Assembly (NCBI RefSeq): GCF_022138605.1
Contig: NZ_JACBFS010000003.1
Coordinates: 372,001-436,000 of the forward strand
DNA from: Xanthobacter sp. NM-25
Lineage (GTDB): Bacteria > Pseudomonadota > Alphaproteobacteria > Rhizobiales > Xanthobacteraceae
Length of the DNA stretch: 64,000 bases
Direction of reading: 5' to 3'
Numbering within the stretch: position 1 is the stretch's first letter; each line of letters begins with the position of its first letter. The position numbers and the translations under genes were made by a program. This document shows, piece by piece, positions 9,017 through 18,003 of the stretch. The notes under the pieces were generated by a model. The model was not told where the DNA came from. It did no database searches and was given only the letters and a program-made list of their open reading frames with translations.

Positions 9017-10099
9017 ATGCGTTCTGTTTTCGGTGCGGCGTTTCTCACGGTGATCTGCGGCGTCGCTGGACCGGCACTGGCTCAGAACGAACCGACACCC
9101 GCTGCGCCGGCGGCACAGTCGTCCACGCCTTCGAGCGCGGCCGCCCCTCAGGGCGCTGCACCGGCCAGCCTCACGCCTGCTGCTGCCGTACCGGCTACCG
9201 GCGTCTCGACGCCGCGCCCCGCCGCGGCGACTCCCACCGCGGTCACGCCTCCGGCGCCGGCAGGCGTGCCGGGTGAGTCTGCCGCAACGACGCCTGCCGC
9301 AACGACGCCCGGCGCCGAGGGCGCGGCCGCTGCGCCGACCGAAGTGGTGTCGCCGCAGGATGCGGCCGCTCCGGCCCCTGCGTCAGGGCCCTCGCTGCTG
9401 CCCCATGACCTGTCGCCCTGGGGCATGTTCATGGCCGCCGACATGGTGGTCAAAGCGGTGATGATCGGCCTGGCCTTTGCCTCCGTGGTGACGTGGACCG
9501 TGTGGTTCGCCAAGTCGATCGAACTGCTGTTCGCCCGCCGTCAGGTCAATCGCACCCTCAAGGCGCTGCGCGCGGCACCGACCCTCGCGGCCGCCGAACG
9601 GGCCATGCCCCAGGGGCGCGGCCCGGGCCCGGCCACGGTGCGCGCGGCCGTCTCCGAATGGGAAACCTCGTCCGGTCTGCCGGCGGAGGGCATCAAGGAG
9701 CGCGTCGCCATCTCCCTCAGCCGCATCGAGGCGGCAGCCGGGCGGCAGATGTCCGTGGGCACCGGCGTTCTCGCCACCATCGGCGCCACCGCTCCGTTCG
9801 TGGGCCTGTTCGGCACCGTCTGGGGCATCATGAACAGCTTCATCGGCATCTCGAAGGCGCACACCACCAATCTGGCGGTGGTGGCGCCCGGCATCGCCGA
9901 GGCGCTGCTGGCCACCGCCATCGGTCTGGTGGCGGCGATTCCAGCCGTCATCATCTACAACGTGTTCGCGCGTGCCATCGCCGCCTATAAGGCCCGGCTT
10001 GCCGATACGTCCTCGGAGGTGATGCGGCACCTGTCGCGGGATCTCGATCGCGCTGCCCAGGGTAAGCGCGGGCCGAGCCTGCGCGCGGCGGCCGAGTGA
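9017..10099 (+). CDS. exbB: TonB-system energiser ExbB with long N-terminal extension
   Basis: Proton-channel subunit that powers TonB-dependent outer-membrane uptake. 360 residues from the ATG at 9017, which gives a clean signal peptide (residues 1-23, ending PALAQ); an ATG at 8972 would bury it. Residues 24 to about 125 are almost only Ala/Pro/Thr/Ser, then TM1 (about 140-165), a cytoplasmic loop, and the MotA/TolQ/ExbB core with GATAPFVGLFGTVWGIMNSF and two further TMs. The extended periplasmic N terminus is typical of the alphaproteobacterial ExbB subfamily and separates it from TolQ. First gene of exbB-exbD-tonB. Confidence 0.9.
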   Translation: MRSVFGAAFLTVICGVAGPALAQNEPTPAAPAAQSSTPSSAAAPQGAAPASLTPAAAVPATGVSTPRPAAATPTAVTPPAPAGVPGESAATTPAATTPGAEGAAAAPTEVVSPQDAAAPAPASGPSLLPHDLSPWGMFMAADMVVKAVMIGLAFASVVTWTVWFAKSIELLFARRQVNRTLKALRAAPTLAAAERAMPQGRGPGPATVRAAVSEWETSSGLPAEGIKERVAISLSRIEAAAGRQMSVGTGVLATIGATAPFVGLFGTVWGIMNSFIGISKAHTTNLAVVAPGIAEALLATAIGLVAAIPAVIIYNVFARAIAAYKARLADTSSEVMRHLSRDLDRAAQGKRGPSLRAAAE

Positions 10100-10122
10100 G
10101 CGGCGGATAGAGGGCGCGACCC

Positions 10123-10632
10123 ATGGCAGCCAACCTCTATCACGGGGGGGACGACCTCCCCGAGAATCACGAAATCAACGTCACGCCGTTCATCGATGTG
10201 ATGCTGGTGCTGCTCATCATCTTCATGGTCGCGGCGCCGCTGGCCACCGTGGACGTGAAGGTGGACCTGCCCACCTCGAATGCGCAGCAGCAGCCGCGGC
10301 CGGACAAGCCCCTGTTCCTCTCGTTGAAGAGTGACCTGTCGTTGGCCCTGGGCGATGATCCCGTCAGCCGCGCCGGGCTGCGGGCGGCGCTCGATGAGGC
10401 GACCGGCGCCGATCGCGAGCAGCGGGTGTTCGTCCGGGCCGACAAGACAGTGGATTATGGCGCGGTGATGGAGCTCATGAACGCCCTGCGTTCGGCGGGC
10501 TATCTCAAGGTCGCGCTGGTGGGCCTGGATGGGGCCTCCGCCGGCGGGGCGCCGGCCGCACCCGCCACAGGCGCCTTGCCCGCCGTCGGTGCGCCATCCG
10601 CGGCGGCGCCGTCCGCTGGGGCAGCCCAGTGA
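10123..10632 (+). CDS. exbD: TonB-system transport protein ExbD
   Basis: Partner of ExbB in the inner membrane. 169 residues. The single TM (about 22-42) carries the essential aspartate in TPFIDVMLVLL (Asp25). A periplasmic TolR/ExbD fold follows to about 140, then an Ala/Pro/Gly-rich tail. It starts 23 bases after exbB; its stop overlaps the GTG start of tonB. Confidence 0.93.
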   Translation: MAANLYHGGDDLPENHEINVTPFIDVMLVLLIIFMVAAPLATVDVKVDLPTSNAQQQPRPDKPLFLSLKSDLSLALGDDPVSRAGLRAALDEATGADREQRVFVRADKTVDYGAVMELMNALRSAGYLKVALVGLDGASAGGAPAAPATGALPAVGAPSAAAPSAGAAQ

Positions 10633-11480
10633 GCGCGGTCCATTGGCACGATTTCGACCGCCACCATCTGCGTGACTCCCTCCTGCGCTGGGCGGCGGCG
10701 GGACTGCTGATCGTGCTGGTGCACACGGTCTTCGTCTATGGCGCGCTGTTCTGGCGTAAGGTGGAAGCCGCCTCGGCGCCGCCGGCGGCGGTGATGATCG
10801 AGCTTGCGCCCATGCCGGTGAGCGCGCCCTCGCAGGTGGAGGACGTGGCGCCGGGGCCGCAGATGGTGCAGGCGCCCGAGCCCACCCAGGACGATGCGCC
10901 GGATGTCGTGGAGGACAGCACGCCGCCGCCGCCCGAGCCGCTGCTTGAGCAGGCGCTGGACAAGCTTCCGGAGCTGCCGCCGGCACCCATGATCTCCGAG
11001 GTGACGCTGCCGATGCCGCAGCCCAAGCCCGAGATCAAGGAGGAGGAAAAGCGCAAGCCCGATCCGGAAAAGAAGCCGGAGAAGAAGAAGGCCAAGCCGT
11101 CGCGCCGCCCGGCGGCGCCGACTACGGCCGCCGCGCCCCGCTCGGAGGCCGCGCCCTCCCGCACGACGGCGGCGCCCTCACCGGGCATCAGCGCCAGCAA
11201 TTCGCAGGCGCGGGCGTCCTGGGCGTCTATGGTTTCGGCCCATCTCAACCGCTTCAAGCGCTACCCGCCGGGTGCGCAGAGTCTCTCGGGGCGGCCGACG
11301 GTGCGCTTCTCGCTGGATGGTTCGGGCCGGGTGACGTCGGCGCGGCTGGTGCGTTCGTCCGGGTCCTCGGTGCTCGATGCCGAGGCGGTGGCGACCGTTC
11401 AGCGGGCCTCGCCGTTCCCGCGGCCACCGGATGGAAACGGCGCGACCTTCTCCGTTCCGGTGAACTTCACCCGGCGCTGA
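10629..11480 (+). CDS. tonB: TonB energy-transducing protein
   Basis: Spans the periplasm to transmit ExbBD energy to outer-membrane receptors. 283 residues, GTG start overlapping the exbD stop (GTGA). TM anchor about 18-40; residues about 45-160 are Pro/Glu/Lys-rich with an EKRKPDPEKKPEKKK stretch; an Ala/Thr/Ser linker follows; the C-terminal TonB domain (about 195-283) has PTVRFSLDGSGRV, SSGSSVLDAEAV and ASPFPRPP. These identify it as TonB rather than TolA. No receptor gene is adjacent. Confidence 0.92.
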   Translation: MSAVHWHDFDRHHLRDSLLRWAAAGLLIVLVHTVFVYGALFWRKVEAASAPPAAVMIELAPMPVSAPSQVEDVAPGPQMVQAPEPTQDDAPDVVEDSTPPPPEPLLEQALDKLPELPPAPMISEVTLPMPQPKPEIKEEEKRKPDPEKKPEKKKAKPSRRPAAPTTAAAPRSEAAPSRTTAAPSPGISASNSQARASWASMVSAHLNRFKRYPPGAQSLSGRPTVRFSLDGSGRVTSARLVRSSGSSVLDAEAVATVQRASPFPRPPDGNGATFSVPVNFTRR

Positions 11481-11528
11481 GCGGCCCCGCGCCACGGACC
11501 CGGCGAACAGACCATGTGACATTTCGAT

Positions 11529-11552
11529 ACGGGCGGCCGTCAGGTCGCCCGT
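11529..11552 (+). terminator. Possible terminator hairpin after tonB
   Basis: ACGGGCG (11529-11535) pairs with CGCCCGT (11546-11552) across a 10-base loop, 49 bases past the tonB stop. Only a short T-rich stretch (GCGCTTGTT) follows, so it is a weak intrinsic terminator at best. Confidence 0.35.
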
Positions 11553-11736
11553 GCGCTTGTTGACGCGGAGGCGCCCCGCCGGATGCGCCGCATGCGCGCA
11601 CCGCAGGCCCGATGCGCGGACATCTCGGCCGACGGGCCCTTACGCCTTTGGACTTGGCGGCGGCCCTATGATAAGCGACCAGCTTCCGATTGCGGCGCCA
11701 GGTGGCGCCCAGCTTGTTTGGATTTGGAGACCTGCC

Positions 11737-13050
11737 ATGGCCTCGCAGGACGCGAACCCCGCCTCCGTCACGGAGGAAATCAACCGCTTCTTCACCGCCA
11801 CTCTCGCGGAGACCGATCCGGAGATCACGGCTGCGGTGAATGCGGAGCTGGGGCGTCAGCGCGACGAGATCGAGCTCATCGCTTCCGAGAACATCGTGTC
11901 GCGCGCCGTCCTCGAGGCGCAGGGTTCGGTGCTCACCAACAAGTATGCGGAAGGCTATCCCGGCAAGCGCTATTACGGCGGCTGCCAGTTCGTGGACGTG
12001 GCCGAGAACCTCGCCATCGAGCGTGCCAAGAAGCTGTTCGGCTGCGACTTCGCCAATGTGCAGCCCAATTCCGGCAGCCAGGCGAACCAGGGCGTGTTCT
12101 TTGCCACCATGCAGCCGGGCGACACCTTCCTCGGCCTGAACCTCGCCGCCGGTGGCCATCTCACCCACGGCTCGGCCGTCAACATGTCCGGCAAGTGGTT
12201 CAAGGCGGTGCCCTACACGGTGCGCCAGGAGGACCAGTATATCGATTATGAGGAGGTCGCTCGCCTCGCCGACCAGCACAAGCCGAAGCTGATCGTTGCC
12301 GGCGGCTCGGCCTATCCACGCATCATCGACTTCCCGAAGATGCGTGCCATCGCCGACAGCGTTGGCGCGCTGCTGATGGTGGACATGGCTCATTTCGCGG
12401 GCCTGGTGGCCGGCGGGGCGCATCCCAGCCCGTTCCCTCATGCCCATGTGGTGACCACCACCACCCACAAGACCCTGCGCGGCCCGCGCGGTGGCATGAT
12501 TCTCACCAATGACGGGGATCTGGCCAAGAAGATCAATTCGGCCATCTTCCCCGGCATCCAGGGCGGCCCGCTGATGCATGTCATCGCCGCCAAGGCGGTG
12601 GCGTTCGGCGAGGCGCTGCGTCCCGAGTTCAAGCTCTATGCGAAGAACGTGGTGGAGAATGCCAAGGCCCTGGCCGAGACCCTCAAGGGCCACGGCTTCG
12701 CCATCGTTTCCGGCGGCACCGACACGCACCTGATGCTGGTGGATCTGCGGCCGAAGAAGCTCACCGGCAAGGTGTCGGAAGCGGCCCTGGGCCGGGCCCA
12801 CATCACCTGCAACAAGAACGGCATCCCGTTCGATCCCGAAAAGCCGTTCGTGACCTCGGGCGTGCGTCTCGGCACCCCGGCGGGCACCACCCGCGGCTTC
12901 GGCGTGGCGGAGTTCCAGCAGATCGGCAATTTCATCGCTGAGGTGCTGGACGTGCTGTCGCAGAAGGGGGCAGACGAGGATTCGCTGGTGGAAGCGGCGG
13001 TGCGCGAGAAGGTCTCCGCGCTGCTCAAGCGCTTCCCCATCTACCCCTGA
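11737..13050 (+). CDS. glyA: Serine hydroxymethyltransferase
   Basis: PLP enzyme converting serine and tetrahydrofolate to glycine and 5,10-methylene-THF. 437 residues. Substrate/PLP motifs: IELIASENIVS near the N terminus, KYAEGYPGKRYYGGC, and the PLP-lysine segment VTTTTHKTLRGPRGG. The ATG at 11737 follows GGAGA by 6 bases and begins where homologues do. A 256-bp gap separates it from tonB. nrdR follows 27 bases downstream, a common alphaproteobacterial arrangement. Confidence 0.97.
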   Translation: MASQDANPASVTEEINRFFTATLAETDPEITAAVNAELGRQRDEIELIASENIVSRAVLEAQGSVLTNKYAEGYPGKRYYGGCQFVDVAENLAIERAKKLFGCDFANVQPNSGSQANQGVFFATMQPGDTFLGLNLAAGGHLTHGSAVNMSGKWFKAVPYTVRQEDQYIDYEEVARLADQHKPKLIVAGGSAYPRIIDFPKMRAIADSVGALLMVDMAHFAGLVAGGAHPSPFPHAHVVTTTTHKTLRGPRGGMILTNDGDLAKKINSAIFPGIQGGPLMHVIAAKAVAFGEALRPEFKLYAKNVVENAKALAETLKGHGFAIVSGGTDTHLMLVDLRPKKLTGKVSEAALGRAHITCNKNGIPFDPEKPFVTSGVRLGTPAGTTRGFGVAEFQQIGNFIAEVLDVLSQKGADEDSLVEAAVREKVSALLKRFPIYP

Positions 13051-13077
13051 GACGTGTGCGTCGGAGGCGGTTGACTG

Positions 13078-13593
13078 ATGCGGTGCCCCTATTGCGGGAG
13101 CCTCGACACCCAGGTGAAGGACTCCCGTCCCACCGAGGACAACACCGCCATTCGCCGCCGGCGCATCTGCCCCGATTGCGGCGGGCGCTTCACCACTTTT
13201 GAGCGCGTGCAACTGCGCGAGCTCATGATTGTGAAGCGCGCCGGCCGGCGGGTGCCGTTCGATCGCGACAAGCTCGCCCGCTCGGTCCAGGTGGCGCTGC
13301 GCAAGCGCCCGGTGGATCCCGAGCGGGTGGAGCGCATGATCACCGGCGTGGTGCGCCAGCTGGAAAGCCTGGGCGACACCGACATCCCCTCCCACACCAT
13401 CGGTGAACTGGTGATGGAAGGGCTGAAGCAGATCGATGACGTGGCCTATGTGCGCTTCGCCTCGGTCTATCGCGACTTCCGCGAGGCGAAGGATTTCGAG
13501 CACGCGCTGGCGGAGCTCTCTTCGGACGGCACGCCGGTCGAGGGGAGCGCCGCTGAGGACGGCGGGCGCAAGCCGCCGCGCGCGGGAGAATGA
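13078..13593 (+). CDS. nrdR: Transcriptional repressor NrdR
   Basis: Zinc-ribbon/ATP-cone repressor of ribonucleotide reductase genes that senses dATP/ATP. 171 residues. Zinc-ribbon cysteines lie in MRCPYCGS (Cys3, Cys6) and CPDCGGRF; the ATP-cone covers about 49-139. The C-terminal tail of about 20 residues is Glu/Gly-rich. Stop overlaps the ribD start by 4 bases; glyA-nrdR-ribD order is conserved. Confidence 0.96.
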   Translation: MRCPYCGSLDTQVKDSRPTEDNTAIRRRRICPDCGGRFTTFERVQLRELMIVKRAGRRVPFDRDKLARSVQVALRKRPVDPERVERMITGVVRQLESLGDTDIPSHTIGELVMEGLKQIDDVAYVRFASVYRDFREAKDFEHALAELSSDGTPVEGSAAEDGGRKPPRAGE

Positions 13594-14741
13594 CCAGCGA
13601 GATGGTGCCGCTGCAGCAGGTCTCCTCCCCGGAGGAGGACGAGCGCTTTATGGCCGAGGCTCTGGCCGTGGGGCAGACCGGTCTTGGCCGCACCTGGCCC
13701 AATCCATCGGTGGGGGCGGTGGTGGTGCGGCATGGTCGGAACGGACCCGAGGTGATCGGTGCCGCCGCCACGGCCGCCGCTGGCCGGCCCCATGCGGAGC
13801 CGCAGGCTCTGGCGCAGGCCGGGGAGGGCGCCCGCGGCGCCACCCTCTATGTCACCCTGGAGCCCTGTTCCCACCATGGCCGCACGCCGCCGTGCGCCGA
13901 TGCGGTGATCGCCGCCGGCGTCCGTCGGGTGGTGGCGGCCATCGAGGATCCCGACCACCGGGTGAAGGGCCGCGGCGTGGCGCGCCTGCGTGCCGCCGGC
14001 ATCTGGGTCACCGTGGGGGTGGGGGCCGAGCAGGCGCTCGCCGATCACGCCGGCCACATCCGACGGGTCACCGAGGGGCGGCCCCATGTGCTGTTGAAGC
14101 TGGCGGTTTCCGCCGATGGCAAGGCAGCCCTCCCGGGTCCGCGCCCGGCGGTGGTGACGGGACCGGAGGCGCGCGCCCGCGCCCATCTCATGCGGGCCCA
14201 TGCGGATGCGATTCTGGTAGGTGTGGGCACGGTGAAGGCCGATGACCCCATGCTGACCACCCGTCTCGAAGGCTATGAGAAGCGCTCGCCGCTGCGCATC
14301 GTGCTCGACAGCGCGTTGTCGTTGCCCCTCGATTCCGCTTTGGTGCGCACCGCCTGCGAGGTCCCGGTGTGGGTGGTCACCGCTGAAGATGCACCGGCGG
14401 ATCTCGAGGCGGCGCTGGTGGAGCGCGGCGTGGAGGTGCTGCGCGTGCCCCGCGGCGGCCCCGAGGGGCGGCTCTATCTGCCCGCCGTGCTGAAATTGCT
14501 CGGCATGCTGGGCCTCACCCGGGTGATGGTGGAAGGTGGTCCGACCACCGCCGCCGCCTTCCTTGACGCTGGCCTGGTGGACGAGGTGGCCGCCTTCACC
14601 AGTCCGGTGGTGCTGGGCGCCGATGCGGTGCCGGCGCTGGCCGGGCGGCCGCTGGCGCGGCTGTTCGCGCCGGTGGGCTTCGTCGAGGTGGAGCACGAGG
14701 ATCTGGGCCCCGATCATCTCGTGCGGTTGTGGAGGCGCTAG
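13590..14741 (+). CDS. ribD: Bifunctional pyrimidine deaminase/reductase RibD
   Basis: Second and third steps of riboflavin synthesis: deamination and side-chain reduction of the GTP cyclohydrolase II product. 383 residues. The N-terminal deaminase has the zinc site HAEPQAL and LEPCSHHGRTPPCADA; the C-terminal reductase starts near 155 (VLLKLAVSADGKAAL). The ATG overlapping nrdR is used; Met6 is an alternative. The next gene, ribE, begins 1 base after its stop. Confidence 0.95.
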   Translation: MTSEMVPLQQVSSPEEDERFMAEALAVGQTGLGRTWPNPSVGAVVVRHGRNGPEVIGAAATAAAGRPHAEPQALAQAGEGARGATLYVTLEPCSHHGRTPPCADAVIAAGVRRVVAAIEDPDHRVKGRGVARLRAAGIWVTVGVGAEQALADHAGHIRRVTEGRPHVLLKLAVSADGKAALPGPRPAVVTGPEARARAHLMRAHADAILVGVGTVKADDPMLTTRLEGYEKRSPLRIVLDSALSLPLDSALVRTACEVPVWVVTAEDAPADLEAALVERGVEVLRVPRGGPEGRLYLPAVLKLLGMLGLTRVMVEGGPTTAAAFLDAGLVDEVAAFTSPVVLGADAVPALAGRPLARLFAPVGFVEVEHEDLGPDHLVRLWRR

Positions 14742-14742
14742 A

Positions 14743-15354
14743 ATGTTCACCGGCATTGTCACCGACATGGGCGAGATTCTCTCCGCCGTGCCCCATGGCG
14801 AGGTGAAGACCCTCACCATCGCCACCGATTACGAGGCGTCCGGCATCGCGCTCGGCGCCTCCATCGCCTGTTCCGGCGTGTGCATGACAGTGACGTCGGT
14901 GGCGGCGGACGGCCCGCGCAGGGCGCGCTTCACCGTGGATGCCGGGCCCGAGACCCTGGCCATCACCACCGTCGCCGCATGGCAAGCCGGGCGGCGCATC
15001 AATCTTGAACGCTCGCTGAAACTTGGCGATGAGCTGGGCGGCCACATGGTGTCCGGCCATGTGGATTCCACCGCCAAGGTGCTGAAGCGGGAAGATCTGG
15101 GCGAGACCACCCGCTTCCTGTTCGAGGTGCCCCAGGGGCTGGCGCGCTTCGTGGCGGTGAAGGGCTCTGTGGCCCTCGATGGCACCTCCCTCACGGTTAA
15201 TACCGTGGAGGGTAACACCTTCTCCTGCCTGCTCATTCCCCACACCCTGGCGGTCACCACCTGGGGCGGCGTGGGCGCGGGCGACCTCGTCAATTTCGAG
15301 GTGGATGTGATGGCCCGCTATGCGGCGCGACTCGCCGAGTTCCCGCGCGCCTGA
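14743..15354 (+). CDS. ribE: Riboflavin synthase alpha subunit
   Basis: Dismutates two 6,7-dimethyl-8-ribityllumazine into riboflavin and the pyrimidine precursor. 203 residues with two lumazine-binding repeats: MFTGIV at the start, SIACSGVCMTV in repeat 1, GGHMVSGHVD at the repeat boundary and SLTVN in repeat 2. GGAGG just before the start serves as ribosome binding site. Together with ribD and ribH it forms a riboflavin operon; no FMN riboswitch was recognised in the 124-bp gap before ribH. Confidence 0.96.
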   Translation: MFTGIVTDMGEILSAVPHGEVKTLTIATDYEASGIALGASIACSGVCMTVTSVAADGPRRARFTVDAGPETLAITTVAAWQAGRRINLERSLKLGDELGGHMVSGHVDSTAKVLKREDLGETTRFLFEVPQGLARFVAVKGSVALDGTSLTVNTVEGNTFSCLLIPHTLAVTTWGGVGAGDLVNFEVDVMARYAARLAEFPRA

Positions 15355-15477
15355 CGGGCTATCAGCCCGGCGCATTCGGCGGGCGGGCAGGTGCTCTGCA
15401 GTTCCGGCACACGCGGTGCGCTTGCGCGGCGCGGCGCGCTCTTGTACGCCTCGCGCCTCAGTTTCGGAGACGGTCCC

Positions 15478-15969
15478 ATGGTGACGACGCGCAGAGAAGG
15501 CTCACAGGAAGCCAATGAGCTGCTGGAGGGCGCGCGGGTGCTCATCGTCGAGGCGCGCTATTATGAGGCGCTGGCCGACGAGCTTCTGGCCGGCGCCCGC
15601 GCGGTGCTGGAGGCCGCGGGTGTCGAGGTGGTGGTGATCACCGTGCCCGGCGCCCTGGAGATTCCGGTGGCGGCGGAAATCGCCCTCGACGCGGCGGAGA
15701 TGTCCGGCGATGCGGTGGATGCGGTGGTGGGGCTTGGCGTGGTGATCCGCGGCGAGACCTATCATTTCGAGATCGTCGCCGGCGAATCGGCGCGCGGCCT
15801 CATGGATCTGGGCATCGGCCACGCCCTGCCCATCGGCAACGGCATCCTCACCGTGGATACCGAGGCGCAGGCCTGGGAGCGCGCGCGGGTGAGCGAGGGG
15901 GACAAGGGGGGCGGTGCCGCCGCCGCGGCCTTGTCGCTGCTGCGGCTCAAGCGAGGGCTTGAGCAATGA
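15478..15969 (+). CDS. ribH: 6,7-dimethyl-8-ribityllumazine synthase
   Basis: Penultimate riboflavin step, condensing the RibD product with dihydroxybutanone phosphate. 163 residues. Characteristic segments: RVLIVEARYYEALADEL, VPGALEIPVA, GVVIRGETYHFEIVAGES (active-site His) and a C-terminal GNGILTVD. The ATG at 15478 has GGAGA 7 bases upstream. Stop overlaps the nusB start by 4 bases. Confidence 0.95.
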   Translation: MVTTRREGSQEANELLEGARVLIVEARYYEALADELLAGARAVLEAAGVEVVVITVPGALEIPVAAEIALDAAEMSGDAVDAVVGLGVVIRGETYHFEIVAGESARGLMDLGIGHALPIGNGILTVDTEAQAWERARVSEGDKGGGAAAAALSLLRLKRGLEQ

Positions 15970-16448
15970 CCGAGGCGCCGGCCAAACCCATGAAGAAGAG
16001 CGCGGCCCGCCTGGGGGCTGTGCAGGCGCTCTATCAGATGGATCTCGCCCAGACCCCGCTCAACGACATCTTCGCGGAGTTCGAGAGCCACTGGCTCGGC
16101 CAGGAGGTGGAGGGCACGCAGATGCCCGATGCCGACGTGAAGCTGTTCCGCGCGGTGGTGGAAGGGGTTCTGGAGCAGCAGCGGGTGATCGACCCGATGG
16201 TGGACAAGGCCCTGTCGCGCGGCTGGCCGCTGCGGCGGGTGGAAGCGGTGCTGCGGGCGGTGCTGCGGGCGGGGGCCTATGAGCTTCTGGCGCGCAGCGA
16301 CGTGCCGGCGCGGGTGGTCATCGCCGAATATGTGAACGTCGCTGGCGCCTTCCTCGACCGGGACGAGACCGGCATGGTCAACGCGGTGCTGGACAATCTC
16401 GCGCACGATCTGCGCGCCGCCGAGTTCAACGGCCCGGGGGCGGCCTGA
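15966..16448 (+). CDS. nusB: Transcription antitermination factor NusB
   Basis: Binds boxA RNA with S10 (NusE) for rRNA antitermination. 160 residues, all-helical NusB fold: AARLGAVQALYQMD near the N terminus, the conserved RVEAVLRAVLRAGAYELL, and VVIAEYVNVAGAFLDRDETGMVNAVLD. Overlaps ribH; ribH-nusB-thiL is a conserved rhizobial order. Confidence 0.96.
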   Translation: MTEAPAKPMKKSAARLGAVQALYQMDLAQTPLNDIFAEFESHWLGQEVEGTQMPDADVKLFRAVVEGVLEQQRVIDPMVDKALSRGWPLRRVEAVLRAVLRAGAYELLARSDVPARVVIAEYVNVAGAFLDRDETGMVNAVLDNLAHDLRAAEFNGPGAA

Positions 16449-16449
16449 G

Positions 16450-17460
16450 ATGACCGCCGGCGGGGCGCGCGGCACCGGCGAGGATGAGGTCATCAGCCGC
16501 TTCCTGCGCCCCATCGCCGACGCCCCGGAGGCGCGCGGCCTGCTGGATGACGCCGCGCTGCTCTCCCCGCCCGAGGGCTGCGACCTGGTTCTGACCAAGG
16601 ACGCGCTGGTGGCGGGGGTGCATTTCTTTCCCGACGATTCTCCGGCCAGCATCGCACGCAAGGCCCTGCGCGTGAATCTTTCCGATCTGGCCGCCAAGGG
16701 CGCGCGCCCGCTGGGGGCGCTGCTGGCGCTGGCGCTACCGCACAATGACGTTGGCCGCGAGGCGTGGATGACGGCCTTTGCCGCGGCCCTCGGCGCCGAC
16801 GCCCGCGCCTTCGCATGCCCCTTGCTGGGCGGCGATACCGTCTCCACAGCCGGTCCGCTGACGCTCTCCGTCACGGCCATTGGCTGCGTGCCCAAGGGCA
16901 GCTTCGTGCCGCGCACCGGCGCTGCGCCCGGCCAGGCCATCGTGGTGTCGGGCACCATTGGCGATGCGGCGCTGGGCCTCGCCTTGCGGCAGAACCCGGA
17001 GCGGTCAGCCTTCGCTGCGCTCTCCAGCGACCTGCGCGCCCATCTGCTCGATCGCTATCTGCACCCCCAGCCGCGCCTGGCTCTGGCGCCGGCGCTGCGC
17101 GCCCATGCGGCGGCGGCCATGGATGTCTCCGACGGGCTGGTGGGGGATCTGGCTAAAATGTTGGCTGTGTCCGGGTGTGGCGGGCATATCGAGGCCCATC
17201 GGGTACCGCTGTCGGCTGCGGCTGCGGCCGCGGCGCGGGCGGAACCAGCGCTGGCGCGCGACGCGCTGACCGGCGGGGATGATTACGAGATTGTCGCCTG
17301 CGTGCCCCATGAGCGCCTGCACGCTTTTATCGCTGTGGCCGCGTCGGCCGGGGTGCCCCTTGCCGTCATCGGCGAGACCCGAGCCGAAGGCGGGCTCGAT
17401 GTGCGCGACGCCGGCGGCCATCTGCTGGTGCTGGAGCGCACCAGCTACAGCCACTTCTGA
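16450..17460 (+). CDS. thiL: Thiamine-monophosphate kinase
   Basis: Phosphorylates thiamine monophosphate to the active pyrophosphate. 336 residues, AIRS/PurM-like fold: DDAALLSP (metal/ATP Asp pair), KALRVNLSDLAAKGARP, CPLLGGDTVST, AMDVSDGLVGDLAKML and TGGDDYEIVACVP. It starts 1 base after nusB and is the last plus-strand gene before a block of three minus-strand genes. Confidence 0.95.
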   Translation: MTAGGARGTGEDEVISRFLRPIADAPEARGLLDDAALLSPPEGCDLVLTKDALVAGVHFFPDDSPASIARKALRVNLSDLAAKGARPLGALLALALPHNDVGREAWMTAFAAALGADARAFACPLLGGDTVSTAGPLTLSVTAIGCVPKGSFVPRTGAAPGQAIVVSGTIGDAALGLALRQNPERSAFAALSSDLRAHLLDRYLHPQPRLALAPALRAHAAAAMDVSDGLVGDLAKMLAVSGCGGHIEAHRVPLSAAAAAAARAEPALARDALTGGDDYEIVACVPHERLHAFIAVAASAGVPLAVIGETRAEGGLDVRDAGGHLLVLERTSYSHF

Positions 17461-17487
17461 TCACCCGCCTGGCCACGCCGTGGGCCT

Positions 17488-17922
17488 CTAGCCGAGGGCC
17501 ACCAGCACCGATCCGGTGCCGATGAGCAGCACGCCCAGGCTGGCAACGGCGGAAAGGCGCTCGCCGAGGAACAGCACACCGAACAGGGCCACCAGCACCA
17601 CGCTCAGCTTGTCGACCGGCGCCACCTGGGCGGCGGCGCCCATCTTCAGGGCGCGGAAATAGCAGAGCCACGACGCGCCGGTGGCGAGACCCGACAGCAG
17701 CAGGAACAGCCAGGTGCGGCCGGTGATGGTGCCGGGCGCACGCCATTGGCCGCCGGCGAAGGCGATCGCCGCCACCAGCGCCAGGATGATCACCGTGCGG
17801 ATGAGGGTGGCGAGGTCGGAGGGGATGTCGGCGACGCCAACCTTGGCAAAAATCGCAGTGAGCGCCGCGAACCCGGCCGAGAGCAGCGCCCAGAACAGCC
17901 AGGAGGTGGTGAGGGAGGACAT
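17488..17922 (-). CDS. EamA-type small transporter (half-size)
   Basis: 144 residues with four or five hydrophobic helices, i.e. one EamA (DMT superfamily) repeat rather than the usual two. GERLSAVASLGVLLIGTGSVLVALG is the usual end of an EamA unit, and AAQVAPVDKLSVVLVALFGVLFLGE precedes it. Single-repeat members work as dimers, EmrE-like. Substrate unknown. The start chosen is ATG at 17922 (MSSLTTSWLFW), with CGGAGA upstream; an upstream ATG at 17964 adds 14 arginine-rich residues. Convergent with thiL, 27 bp between stops. Confidence 0.8.
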   Translation of the reverse strand: MSSLTTSWLFWALLSAGFAALTAIFAKVGVADIPSDLATLIRTVIILALVAAIAFAGGQWRAPGTITGRTWLFLLLSGLATGASWLCYFRALKMGAAAQVAPVDKLSVVLVALFGVLFLGERLSAVASLGVLLIGTGSVLVALG

Positions 17923-18003
17923 CGCGGATCTCCGGGAGCGGTGGACGCGGACTCGGCCGATCATAGCCGATGCCGGGCGCTCCGGAGCGCCCGGCGGCGT
18001 GCC

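Noticed and set aside
15355..15477. FMN riboswitch before ribH
   Set aside because: The 123-bp gap is GC-rich without the conserved RFN element segments.
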